Positions 1 to 6,978 of a stretch of DNA of 64,000 nucleotides are shown piece after piece. Location of the stretch: IMG/VR virus record IMGVR_UViG_3300025168_000049, positions 1-64,000 of that record. One strand, 5' to 3'. The notes below the pieces were generated by a model. That model had not been told where the DNA came from. It saw only the letters and a list, made by a program, of their open reading frames with translations, and made no database searches. Every line of letters begins with the position of its first letter. Position 1 is the stretch's first letter. Source of the stretch: a virus. Position numbers and translations under genes: made by a program.

Positions 1-355
1 AGTAGCCTAGACCTTCATTTTGTTCGTATAACAGATCTATATGCTCTGCTACTATATCTAATGAAGCTATATTGTAATAACTTGCATCAAAATTACTATC
101 TTCATATTGAGCACCGTGGCGTTCAATGTAATAGTCTTCAACTTTCTTTTTTCCTCCTAATATTTCTAGTGCTACTTCTTTCTCACGTTGAGAGTCACAT
201 GCATTTGTAACTAACTCTCTAACAGTGGACTGAACCGGCATAGAATATTGTGTGGATTGGAGAATGTCAAATACCATCTTCTCTGCGCCTTTATTGATGC
301 GCTTTGCAATGCCGGTATCACCCCGCATTGGTTTGTCAATTGTTTTTATACTCAT
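1..355 (-). CDS. GHKL-fold ATPase, rIIA/Hsp90-like N-terminus (partial)
   Basis: This frame is open from an ATG at 353-355 down to the window edge, giving about 118 residues; the gene continues outside. Residues 45-56 read STVRELVTNACD, which matches the N-box (E..N..D) of the GHKL ATPases (Hsp90, MutL, gyrase B, histidine kinases). In that family the Glu activates water and the Asn binds Mg-ATP. Large phages often carry a GHKL protein as rIIA-like membrane/exclusion protein, so rIIA-like is my preferred reading; a type II topoisomerase subunit or Hsp90-like protein is possible. It is the last visible gene of the minus-strand block, 9 bases beyond the radical SAM gene. The fold is fairly secure, the precise role is not. 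Confidence 0.6.
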   Translation of the reverse strand, partial: MSIKTIDKPMRGDTGIAKRINKGAEKMVFDILQSTQYSMPVQSTVRELVTNACDSQREKEVALEILGGKKKVEDYYIERHGAQYEDSNFDASYYNIASLDIVAEHIDLLYEQNEGLGY

Positions 356-364
356 AATTTATTT

Positions 365-1219
365 TTAAAATATATACCTTATAGTGTTCCAAGGTATAAT
401 TGATTCGTGTAATTGTTTAAATTCACTGATGTATTCAGATTTTAAACCTAGTTTGTATCGTATATTTTCTCCTCCATACTGCGAACGCTTAGTTTCTTGC
501 TTACTTACGACCCATAAATCTATTTCTGTCTTAGGGTTGTTCTGTAAGTTCACAGTATGTTTCTTAATATTGTGTGTAAGGAAAATACATTCGGATAATA
601 CTTGGTTTTTGTTTTCTACATATTCATTCACTATGTTAAATAGATCTTTATAATCTTCTAGCCATCCATCATATACTATAATGGGACTGTAATTAACATG
701 TACATCGTAGCCTGCTTCTATAAATGTATTAATAGCTTTTATTCTATCAATAATTTTAGATGTATTAGGCTCGTGTAAGTCTGACTTATGTTGAGGCATT
801 AAACTAAATCTAATACGTATTTTACCTTGTGGGTTAAATGATAATAGATTTGGATTAACATATTTTGTTGCAAAGCTGCCCATTGCAATAGGATGGTCTC
901 TGAAGAACTCAAAGGTTTTTTCCCATTCATGGTACTTAGCATGCAGAGCAAAATCTTCGTTACAACTAATATCATATGTTGTAAACTCAGGATGTGTTTG
1001 ATTAGGTTTATCTACAGGTGTAAAAAAAGCATGATTGTTTACAGCTGTTAATATATCTCCTGTATTAGTTGCTACATCAAGACCAGTATCTTTATGTCTT
1101 TTCATGTAGCAGTAAGAACAGTTGTATAAACAGCCATAACCAAAGCTTGGACTAATAAAATCTGTAGATCTTCCTGAAGGCCTAATAAGCATAGACTTTC
1201 TAGTGATCTTTTTTATCAT
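365..1219 (-). CDS. Radical SAM protein, spore photoproduct lyase-like
   Basis: The 284-residue protein has the radical SAM cluster motif C30-x3-C34-x2-C37 in the context GYGCLYNCSYCY, which should ligate a 4Fe-4S cluster and S-adenosylmethionine. The following layout, including KIRIRFSLMP near residue 134, resembles the spore photoproduct lyase (SPL) family, whose members reverse UV-induced thymine adducts. It is shorter than Bacillus SplB (about 340 residues), and I cannot confirm the SPL-specific catalytic Cys; C86 and C213 are the only obvious later cysteines. The start overlaps the end of the upstream zinc-ribbon gene by 4 bases (ATGA), implying translational coupling. A role in DNA photoproduct repair is inferred from the family. 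Confidence 0.72.
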   Translation of the reverse strand: MIKKITRKSMLIRPSGRSTDFISPSFGYGCLYNCSYCYMKRHKDTGLDVATNTGDILTAVNNHAFFTPVDKPNQTHPEFTTYDISCNEDFALHAKYHEWEKTFEFFRDHPIAMGSFATKYVNPNLLSFNPQGKIRIRFSLMPQHKSDLHEPNTSKIIDRIKAINTFIEAGYDVHVNYSPIIVYDGWLEDYKDLFNIVNEYVENKNQVLSECIFLTHNIKKHTVNLQNNPKTEIDLWVVSKQETKRSQYGGENIRYKLGLKSEYISEFKQLHESIIPWNTIRYIF

Positions 1220-1470
1220 AGTCCTAACCTTTCTTCGTCCATACGATCTTCTAAAAAAGAATCATGCATTCTATCTGCATACTCATAATCTAGCTCAGGT
1301 TCTTCAAAGAAATCATCACATGTTTCGCACCAGAATCCTTCCGCAGGCTCTGCATGTTCTTTACAATCTGAACAAAGTCCTTGGAGTATTGTAGCGTCGC
1401 AGCAATAGCTAGGACCACTGTCATTATCTGTGTATTCTCCCCCACAGCAAGGGCTTACTAATTCTGCCAT
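1216..1470 (-). CDS. Small Cys-rich zinc-ribbon-like protein
   Basis: An 84-residue acidic protein with several Cys pairs: CC at residues 8-9, CC near 23, CSDC near 33 and CETC near 48, followed by an acidic Cys-free tail. Closely spaced CxxC pairs suggest one or two structural zinc sites, as in small phage zinc-ribbon proteins. No catalytic motif is visible. Its stop overlaps the start of the radical SAM gene by 4 bases, so the two are probably translated together. Upstream lies a folded intergenic element (1501-1564). Function unknown; a nucleic-acid-binding adaptor is only a guess. Confidence 0.65.
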   Translation of the reverse strand: MAELVSPCCGGEYTDNDSGPSYCCDATILQGLCSDCKEHAEPAEGFWCETCDDFFEEPELDYEYADRMHDSFLEDRMDEERLGL

Positions 1471-1500
1471 AATTTTAAGTGTTTGGTTAATAAAAAGGAA

Positions 1501-1564
1501 AGAGGGTGGTAGGACCGACCTGGGTATCTACCAGCTTCCAGCGCGCTCAGTCTGCTACCCCTCT
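1501..1564 (-). other. Folded intergenic element (terminator- or tRNA-like)
   Basis: Read on the minus strand, the closing arms AGAGGG and CCCUCU pair and are followed by a U-rich tract (UUCCUUUUU). Between them are further complementary stretches: GUAG/CUAC extends the closing stem, and CUGG/CCAG forms an inner hairpin with a 7-nt loop. It overlaps the stop codon of the nuclease gene. It could be a complex intrinsic terminator or processing element. Size and partial cloverleaf recall a tRNA, but a T-arm and U33 are missing. Confidence 0.35.
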
Positions 1565-1988
1565 AACCTATTTGTTTGATTAGTTCTATTGTTTCTAGAA
1601 CTTGTTTTTGATTCTTTGGTAGGAAAAGAGCATAAGTATCTCCGTTTTCCATCAAATGATTTTTAAATAGTTTCCATTTTAAAGGAAATACATCATTAGC
1701 ATATCCTTTAACTTCTACTATCCATTTACCATCAGGATCTACAAAATCAGGAGTATAAGTTATATCCCTAACTTTAGCAGTTATATCCATGTATCCTTTT
1801 TTCTTAGGTTCAACACATCCATTTGTAAAGTGAAATCCAGTCATTAAAACAAATTTCTTTTGTTCATATAATGATTTAATTTTAGCTTTCTCAAATTCTT
1901 TGTAGGTAAATAATTCTAATTTTGAACGGAATTTAATATTCTTATAAACTTTACTTGTTGCATTTCTAATCTTATTATTCTTCTTCAT
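1563..1988 (-). CDS. PDDEXK-type endonuclease (DUF1064-like)
   Basis: 141 residues with a PDDEXK nuclease pattern: E25 within FRSKLE, D81 in TPDF, and E92-x-K94 in VEVKG. The FRSKLE start and the spacing to PDF and VEVKG match the DUF1064 family of phage nucleases, proposed to cut branched DNA in the manner of T7 endonuclease I. It overlaps the end of the primase gene by 14 bases (1975-1988), so it belongs to the replication operon. Debranching of replication intermediates or host DNA degradation are both plausible; the nuclease fold is the firmer part. Confidence 0.75.
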   Translation of the reverse strand: MKKNNKIRNATSKVYKNIKFRSKLELFTYKEFEKAKIKSLYEQKKFVLMTGFHFTNGCVEPKKKGYMDITAKVRDITYTPDFVDPDGKWIVEVKGYANDVFPLKWKLFKNHLMENGDTYALFLPKNQKQVLETIELIKQIG

Positions 1989-3000
1989 ATTTTATACATT
2001 TTTTTAATATGTCTTGTGCTATTAAAGATTTAGCAAGTTCTTTATCTCTATAAGTTTTGACAAAATCCGAGATATCTTTAGTCTCAAACTCAGGTTCCAA
2101 AAAGATGTTTTGTACGCTATAAAGAGAACAGATTTTATTGGCCATTGTTTGACCGGTATTTTCTTCTTTGTCAAAATCGTTATCGTAGAATATAATTATA
2201 TTTGCAAATCTACGTTTTAATTCTAATATTATCTCTTCTTTAGGCATTAAAACTTCACTTTGAAAAGCTATTGCAAAGAAGCCTAGTTCATACAAACACA
2301 TCACATCTTTTAGCGATGAGGTAATTATTAAAACATCCCCTGTTGCAGGCAATTGATCCCATCCTTGAATAGAGTCTGTATTTGTATTACTGGCCCATTT
2401 ATACTCTGAATAAGGTGCATAAATCTTATATTTGTCTCCTATTGTATAAACATAAGTCATTTTATCACATTTAAATCGTTGTAAATTAATCCAATAATAA
2501 TCAATAGGTTCTACATCAAATTTTATTAATGTCTTTTTTGTTATAAAATATTTACTCCAAAACTCTTTATCTTCTTTAGCCCACTTACGTCTTCTCTTTC
2601 TTATAATAGTTTCTTGTTTAGGCTGTATTTTTATATTAGATTTATAACCTACATATCCCATTGTGAAATTAATCTCTGACTTACGAGAAGCTAAATTAAG
2701 ATTGAAATCATTATCTATAATCAACAAGGCATCATAAAACCCACATGAATATTTTGCCATAATATATCCAAAGCAGTCAAATGTATGTTCAGGATACCCA
2801 AAGTCTTTATACAACAAAGAACTCTTCCATTCTATAATAGAAGCTGAGGGATTTTTATCTCCTCTTAATTCACTGCAGAACTTTTCTTTAACGTTCTTAA
2901 AAACTGTGCAGTAGTACTTAAAAATGTCATAAGCTGAAATCTTTTCAAGTATTTTTTCAGTGCACAGATGTGCATCACTATCTCTATTAATAATTGGCAT
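1975..3000 (-). CDS. DnaG-type DNA primase
   Basis: I use the ATG at 3000, giving about 341 residues starting MPIINRDSD; a GTG at 3075 would add 25 residues that do not look like a primase and cross a folded RNA element. The N-terminal part has KFCSELRGDKNPSASI, like the zinc/primase-initiation domain of DnaG relatives but with too few Cys/His for a full zinc ribbon. The second half is a TOPRIM domain: DVLIITSSLKD, where cellular primases have EG, then FYDNDFD with the metal-binding Asp pair, and KDISDF. The SSLKD variant of the TOPRIM Glu motif is worth noting. Role: RNA primer synthesis at the phage fork, with the DnaB-like helicase (5292-6257) as likely partner. Confidence 0.8.
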   Translation of the reverse strand: MPIINRDSDAHLCTEKILEKISAYDIFKYYCTVFKNVKEKFCSELRGDKNPSASIIEWKSSLLYKDFGYPEHTFDCFGYIMAKYSCGFYDALLIIDNDFNLNLASRKSEINFTMGYVGYKSNIKIQPKQETIIRKRRRKWAKEDKEFWSKYFITKKTLIKFDVEPIDYYWINLQRFKCDKMTYVYTIGDKYKIYAPYSEYKWASNTNTDSIQGWDQLPATGDVLIITSSLKDVMCLYELGFFAIAFQSEVLMPKEEIILELKRRFANIIIFYDNDFDKEENTGQTMANKICSLYSVQNIFLEPEFETKDISDFVKTYRDKELAKSLIAQDILKKCIKYEEE

Positions 3001-3019
3001 ATAGTTAAATTTAAAAAGA

Positions 3020-3098
3020 AAAGGGGTACAACCCAACCAGCGGACTCCACGTTTTATCTGGCCTTTTGTGTACACAAGCCCATGAGCTTCCCCCCTTT
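3020..3098 (-). other. Folded intergenic element upstream of primase
   Basis: On the minus strand AAAGGGG (from plus 3092-3098) pairs perfectly with CCCCUUU (3020-3026), followed by UUCUUUUU. Inside are AAGC/GCUU with a 6-nt loop, the palindrome TTGTGTACACAA, and GGCCAG/CUGGUU. The architecture parallels the element at 1501-1564: a G-rich closing stem, inner hairpins and a U-rich 3' tail. It lies between the SSB-candidate stop and the primase ATG. It may attenuate or process the operon transcript. Confidence 0.35.
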
Positions 3099-3107
3099 CT
3101 ATATTAA

Positions 3108-3866
3108 TTACCAGTCATCTCCTTCTGATGGTGTATCCGTAAATATACCATTAGAATCTGGATCTGGTGTTGGTACTGCTAGTTGAGGTGTAAATTCTCC
3201 CCATATTAAATCTGAATTGAATTCAGCATTAAAAGTTCCATACTCATCAGATAGCTTCTTTATAAATAAATTATCTCTTTGAGGCTTTACTCTTCCAAAA
3301 TGCTTTGTATATACAGATTGATATTTTCCATCCTTTACTCCTACTAACACTCTTATAGTATTCTTATCTAAAACTTTAGCTAAAGTTTGGATCTCAGTAA
3401 CATTACCTTTAACAATTTCTCCTATAGTTTCAAAGGATACATCATCACCAGATGCTACATTAGCCCACGCTTTTACAAATTCTACTAAAGTCTCTTCTCC
3501 TACATAAGCTTTTCTCTGTCCTTCAGCTTTCCACCAGTCATAACTTGGCTCTTCTGCAGACCAGGTAGCTTGACCAACATTGTTGATCCATTGAAATTTA
3601 CCTGTTTGTGAAGTTCTTTCTTTAGGTTGAGTTAAGATTTCAAATCTAGTAGTAATATCTGAATTCTTTAACCAGAATGTAACTTTAAAATACTCCTCAC
3701 CATTTAATTCTATAAAATAGTTAGGTTCTGTTTTTAAGTTTATTCCTAAATCATGTAATTGTTGTAATGTAGGATTTACAGTCATTACTTCCATGTTTGT
3801 TAAGCCGGAATATAATTTCATTCCTGCTCCTACTACCTCTTGGGTACTATCATTGCTTTTTATCAT
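3108..3866 (-). CDS. Putative phage single-stranded DNA-binding protein
   Basis: 252 residues. The central part is rich in alternating hydrophobic/charged segments as expected of a beta protein, and the C-terminus is a low-complexity acidic tail (Pro/Asp/Ser-rich from about residue 230) ending GDDW. SSBs from many phages end in an acidic tip with a terminal aromatic residue that contacts polymerase and helicase (as in T7 gp2.5). Position between primase and Sak4-like ATPase fits an SSB. I see no diagnostic OB-fold signature, so the name rests on tail and context. The next gene upstream (3884-4237) has a similar acidic tail ending in Phe. Confidence 0.5.
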   Translation of the reverse strand: MIKSNDSTQEVVGAGMKLYSGLTNMEVMTVNPTLQQLHDLGINLKTEPNYFIELNGEEYFKVTFWLKNSDITTRFEILTQPKERTSQTGKFQWINNVGQATWSAEEPSYDWWKAEGQRKAYVGEETLVEFVKAWANVASGDDVSFETIGEIVKGNVTEIQTLAKVLDKNTIRVLVGVKDGKYQSVYTKHFGRVKPQRDNLFIKKLSDEYGTFNAEFNSDLIWGEFTPQLAVPTPDPDSNGIFTDTPSEGDDW

Positions 3867-3883
3867 TGTCTAATTTTTAAGGG

Positions 3884-4237
3884 TTAAAATTCTAAGTTTT
3901 CGTCTTCGTCTTCACCAAACTCTTCAGCTTGTTGCTCTGCTACTAGTTCTAGAGTATCGTCAATAGTAGGTACAGGTATACTAGTTTGATTAGGATCTGC
4001 AGCTGTTTCTGTATCATCTACAAAGTTAAAAGATAATTTTTTAACTCTCTTAGCTTTCTTACCTTTCAGTGCAGGGTGTTGGAATATTTGCGTTACTTCC
4101 CAAGTTTCTAATCCGTACTTTACTTTAATACCATCTCTACCAATACCATTGTCTAAATCTGCTAAGATCATAGTAGTAGTAATTGTTGCGGGAGTTTCTT
4201 GCGCGGCAACTGGCGCATTTGATGTTGCTTCAATCAT
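3884..4237 (-). CDS. HTH-like protein with acidic C-terminal tail
   Basis: 117 residues. Residues 24-62 (about MILADLDNGI through GKKAKR) look like a helix-turn-helix followed by a basic patch suited to DNA contact. The C-terminal third is strongly acidic and ends NLEF, a tail with a terminal Phe like phage SSBs. It sits 18 bases upstream of the SSB candidate and 20 downstream of the Sak4-like gene, in the same operon. A replication or recombination accessory factor is likely; I do not recognise a named family. Confidence 0.6.
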   Translation of the reverse strand: MIEATSNAPVAAQETPATITTTMILADLDNGIGRDGIKVKYGLETWEVTQIFQHPALKGKKAKRVKKLSFNFVDDTETAADPNQTSIPVPTIDDTLELVAEQQAEEFGEDEDENLEF

Positions 4238-4257
4238 TTCTTTTAATTTTTAATTAA

Positions 4258-4959
4258 TTAATCTATAAATATTTCTGGCCATTCTAAAGGCATGACCTTA
4301 CCTTTTAAGTGATTACATCTAGAGCCTGCAGTTACATCATCCATAGAATCAAAAGAAACCATAGTTTCTCCTTCACCTTCTCTATATATATAACCAACTG
4401 CATCAGCGTTAGCGCATGTGATTTGCTTGATCTTACCAGTTAAGTCAAGGTCTTTAACAGCAACCTCTTTACCTTTCTTCTCAAGCATTTTATCCTTTAA
4501 GTGTCCAACTAAGATAACATGGTCTGCCAGTGTATTCAATCTATCTAACCATTTTTTATACGCTATTCTTAAATATAAATAGCCACCGCCATTTGGCAAT
4601 GATAGTATAGACATACCTGGATTCTTTGTTTCAAAGTTTTTACCCATCGGAGTTTTCATATAAATACTCTTTGCTTCTTCTTCACACCATTCCTCTAATT
4701 TAGAGATAGTATCAATAGCTACATATTTATATGGTCTTCCCTGCTTAATAATTTCTCGACCTACATCAGCAAGTTCTTTTAAATTAGATACTTTAATTTT
4801 CAAAGCGTCTAACATGTCTGAACCATCTTCTAGATCAATAATTAGGCAGTTTTCTAATTGGGATAACATAGTAGTCTTACCTATCTTAGGGGGACCATAT
4901 ATTATCATGTTCTTAGGCGATTTACGGCTCGCCTTTACCTTACTAGTTGGTAATTCCAT
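4258..4959 (-). CDS. Sak4-like RecA-fold ATPase (recombination mediator)
   Basis: 233 residues with a clear Walker A GPPKIGKT at 22-29 and a Walker B-like stretch YVAIDTISK near 80. The overall form, one small RecA-like core with a Lys/Arg-rich lead (KASRKSPKN), matches phage Sak4/AAA_24 proteins, which promote single-strand annealing together with a phage SSB. The neighbouring acidic-tailed SSB candidate supports this. Its start lies inside the end of the small basic protein gene (17-base overlap). It could alternatively be a phage UvsX-like or helicase-loading ATPase. Confidence 0.75.
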   Translation of the reverse strand: MELPTSKVKASRKSPKNMIIYGPPKIGKTTMLSQLENCLIIDLEDGSDMLDALKIKVSNLKELADVGREIIKQGRPYKYVAIDTISKLEEWCEEEAKSIYMKTPMGKNFETKNPGMSILSLPNGGGYLYLRIAYKKWLDRLNTLADHVILVGHLKDKMLEKKGKEVAVKDLDLTGKIKQITCANADAVGYIYREGEGETMVSFDSMDDVTAGSRCNHLKGKVMPLEWPEIFID

Positions 4960-5140
4960 CTTTTTTTGTTAAGTTAAATTTTTCTTTAATTTTATTTCGT
5001 GTACTTACTAGCCTAGAGCGCTTTGCTCTAGGGTGATCAAACATTTTATCATTCTCTGGTCTAATCACATCACGGTTATCCATTTTGTTAATTGTACCTG
5101 TAAGATTATTATAAATCTCTACGGCTTTTCTCTTGCCCAT
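4943..5140 (-). CDS. Small basic hypothetical protein
   Basis: From the ATG at 5138-5140 this encodes 65 residues beginning MGKRKAVEIYNN; a TTG 18 bases further upstream is also in frame. The product is Lys/Arg/Asn-rich and has no recognised domain. It overlaps the upstream small membrane protein gene by 32 bases and the Sak4-like gene by 17, so translational coupling is likely. A DNA- or protein-binding accessory role is only suggested by charge. Confidence 0.5.
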   Translation of the reverse strand: MGKRKAVEIYNNLTGTINKMDNRDVIRPENDKMFDHPRAKRSRLVSTRNKIKEKFNLTKKDGITN

Positions 5141-5288
5141 TGTCTTGTTTTTTATCAAAGTCTCTTAAGTTACGTAAAAACTTCTTATGGTTAATATTGC
5201 TATCTACGTGCTCTATAATCTGAGAGGATACATAAAGTCCTAACACAAATCCTACGGCACCTACAGTAATAATTGTTAATGTTATCAT
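5109..5288 (-). CDS. Small single-pass membrane protein
   Basis: A 59-residue reading frame from ATG 5286-5288 to TAA 5109-5111. The N-terminus (MITLTIITVGAVGFVLGLYV) is one hydrophobic membrane segment; the rest is charged and would face one side of the membrane. It begins 4 bases after the DnaB-like helicase stop, filling what would otherwise be an unexplained gap, and runs into the next gene. No family recognised. The spacing makes it a credible gene. Confidence 0.5.
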   Translation of the reverse strand: MITLTIITVGAVGFVLGLYVSSQIIEHVDSNINHKKFLRNLRDFDKKQDNGQEKSRRDL

Positions 5289-5291
5289 ATC

Positions 5292-6257
5292 TTATTTATT
5301 TTTTCTTTCGTTAATTGTAAATGTAGACATTTCTGCTTCAAATGGTATCATACCAAGTAGTCCATCTCTGTTCTTTTCTACATGTATTGCTAACAGTCCC
5401 ATTGGATCTTCATCACAATATAACTCTGTGATTCCATATAGATCATTAGGTCGTTGTAGCATCATTACAACATGAGCATCCTGGCCAATACTATCGCCTC
5501 CAAATAAATCTGTTAGCAGTGGTTGGTACTGTGCTTTAGCACGGTGCTCTTGTTCTATGTTCCTATTAAGCTGAGAGATCAAAATGTTTATAGTGCCCAT
5601 CTTAGCTTGTAACCACATACATCCTTTAGATACATCATTAAGCTTCTGTAGTTCATGTTCTTTCTCACTTAATATAAGCCTAGAGTGATCAAATACATTT
5701 ATAATAGTATGGTCAGGTCGTTTATTAGTTACGTCTATATTAGATTTCTTAATAAACTCCATATCTCTAGGTACATTATTAAAATAGATAGGGTAATGAG
5801 CGTACTTAAGTACTTCTTTCTTAAACTTCTCATACTCTTGTCTTTCTAATTTATGCTCTACAGATAATAATTGACTCACTTCTTTATGAGTTCCTTTTGC
5901 ACCGGCTCTAAGTATCTGTTGATATCCTGGCATTTCAAAGCTCCAATATAATACTAGTAATTTCTTACCTTTATTGTTATCTAACAAGTCAAATATCATC
6001 TGATTGCTAAAAGCTGACTTACCTACGCCGGGCCTACCAGCTATTACATACATCTTACCAGGTTGTAATCCTCCTAATAAATTTTTATTTAATCTCTTCC
6101 ATTTAGTAGGATATACAGACCTTGTACCGTTCATTCCGTCTTGTACCTGATAAAGAGATGCACTAATAGCTTTATTAATACTTTTAAACCCTCTGTCTTT
6201 AAAGGGATCTTGTGATTCTATTTCCATTGTCATTTGTGTTTTTGTCAATATCCTCAT
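5292..6257 (-). CDS. DnaB-type replicative helicase (RecA-like core)
   Basis: 321 residues covering the C-terminal ATPase domain of DnaB helicases. Walker A is GRPGVGKS at 74-81; LLVLYWSFEMP corresponds to the E-containing H1a region; ISQLNRN and LFGGDSIGQDAHVVMM match motifs H3 and H4 (arginine-finger area). The cellular N-terminal domain is mostly absent, as in small phage versions. Alternative ATGs at 6233 and 6227 shorten the overlap with the upstream gene (6199) and may be the true start. It should unwind the fork ahead of the PolA-type polymerase, with the primase at 1975-3000. Confidence 0.85.
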   Translation of the reverse strand: MRILTKTQMTMEIESQDPFKDRGFKSINKAISASLYQVQDGMNGTRSVYPTKWKRLNKNLLGGLQPGKMYVIAGRPGVGKSAFSNQMIFDLLDNNKGKKLLVLYWSFEMPGYQQILRAGAKGTHKEVSQLLSVEHKLERQEYEKFKKEVLKYAHYPIYFNNVPRDMEFIKKSNIDVTNKRPDHTIINVFDHSRLILSEKEHELQKLNDVSKGCMWLQAKMGTINILISQLNRNIEQEHRAKAQYQPLLTDLFGGDSIGQDAHVVMMLQRPNDLYGITELYCDEDPMGLLAIHVEKNRDGLLGMIPFEAEMSTFTINERKNK

Positions 6258-6747
6258 ACTTCTCCCAAGTATGATTATTTAACCAGGTTTCTAAATTTTG
6301 TAAGTATCCTAAGTTATCTCGCTCTACAGTCAATTGAACATCTAACAGTTTCATAATGCGTTTATGTTCATGTACCTGGGTACCAATAAGCTTGCGATAT
6401 TTTGCTTTACTCTTTTGGTTAGCCTTTGATGCGGGATCTTTAGCATGCAGTATTCGTATACCTCTGGCGGGAGAATTTACCTTCATAGGATACGTACTTA
6501 ACAGCTCAGCAAACATGGAGTCAAAGCTACCTGAAAACAAATCAATAAACTCTTGTCTAATGATATTGTTTTCAACAGTTGCTCCAATTTTTACATAGCC
6601 TTTAGCTTGTAAGTCTAACCAATTAGGGTTTAACTTAAGCTCTTTAAAGATAGAATATCCGTTACGATATAATAGATATAAAGAAATGAAATCATCAGCG
6701 CTAATCTGACTGTCTTTCAATAAGTCTAAGTTTACTTCTATCTTCAT
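6199..6747 (-). CDS. Hypothetical protein, possible helicase partner
   Basis: 182 residues. The N-terminal 75 residues (ISADDFISLYLLYRNG, LQAKGYVKIG) suggest a winged-helix-like module; the C-terminal half is helical with LQNLETWLNNHTWEKYED near 150-166. It lies directly upstream of the DnaB-like gene and overlaps it by up to 59 bases. That position is typical for helicase loaders or replisome organisers, hence the tentative idea. There is no ATPase motif, so it is not a DnaC-type AAA loader. It overlaps the preceding membrane protein gene by 4 bases. Confidence 0.6.
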   Translation of the reverse strand: MKIEVNLDLLKDSQISADDFISLYLLYRNGYSIFKELKLNPNWLDLQAKGYVKIGATVENNIIRQEFIDLFSGSFDSMFAELLSTYPMKVNSPARGIRILHAKDPASKANQKSKAKYRKLIGTQVHEHKRIMKLLDVQLTVERDNLGYLQNLETWLNNHTWEKYEDIDKNTNDNGNRITRSL

Positions 6748-6953
6748 CTTTGTCTATATGGTATTAATAAAATGACTCTATATAGTTTACTCTCACTATA
6801 TTTTTGCTCGTCATCTTCCATATATATATCAGTTGATTTTTGCATCAGTCTGAGGTACAGACCATCTTTGGTTGATATGAATTGAATAAATTCATTTGTC
6901 ACTGCTAGATAAAACATAACAATGAACATTAAATAGTTTAAAGGAATTTCCAT
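6744..6953 (-). CDS. Small membrane protein
   Basis: 69 residues with a hydrophobic N-terminus (residues 5-20, NYLMFIVMFYLAV region) likely to be one membrane helix, followed by a polar, partly acidic domain. Its stop overlaps the next start (6747) by 4 bases. No family recognised. The tight packing between the SF2 helicase and the putative DnaB partner supports a real gene of the replication operon. Confidence 0.5.
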   Translation of the reverse strand: MEIPLNYLMFIVMFYLAVTNEFIQFISTKDGLYLRLMQKSTDIYMEDDEQKYSESKLYRVILLIPYRQR

Positions 6954-6978
6954 ATTTATAAATTTTAAAGGTTATTAA

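Noticed and set aside
1501-1564. Possible tRNA (minus strand) with GAU in an anticodon-like loop
   Set aside because: There is no T-arm of correct length, no GTTCGA-like box and no U before the presumed anticodon, so it is kept only as a folded element.
3001-3075. GTG-initiated extension of the primase by 25 residues
   Set aside because: The added residues do not resemble a primase N-terminus and would be encoded by the folded RNA element; the ATG at 3000 is preferred.
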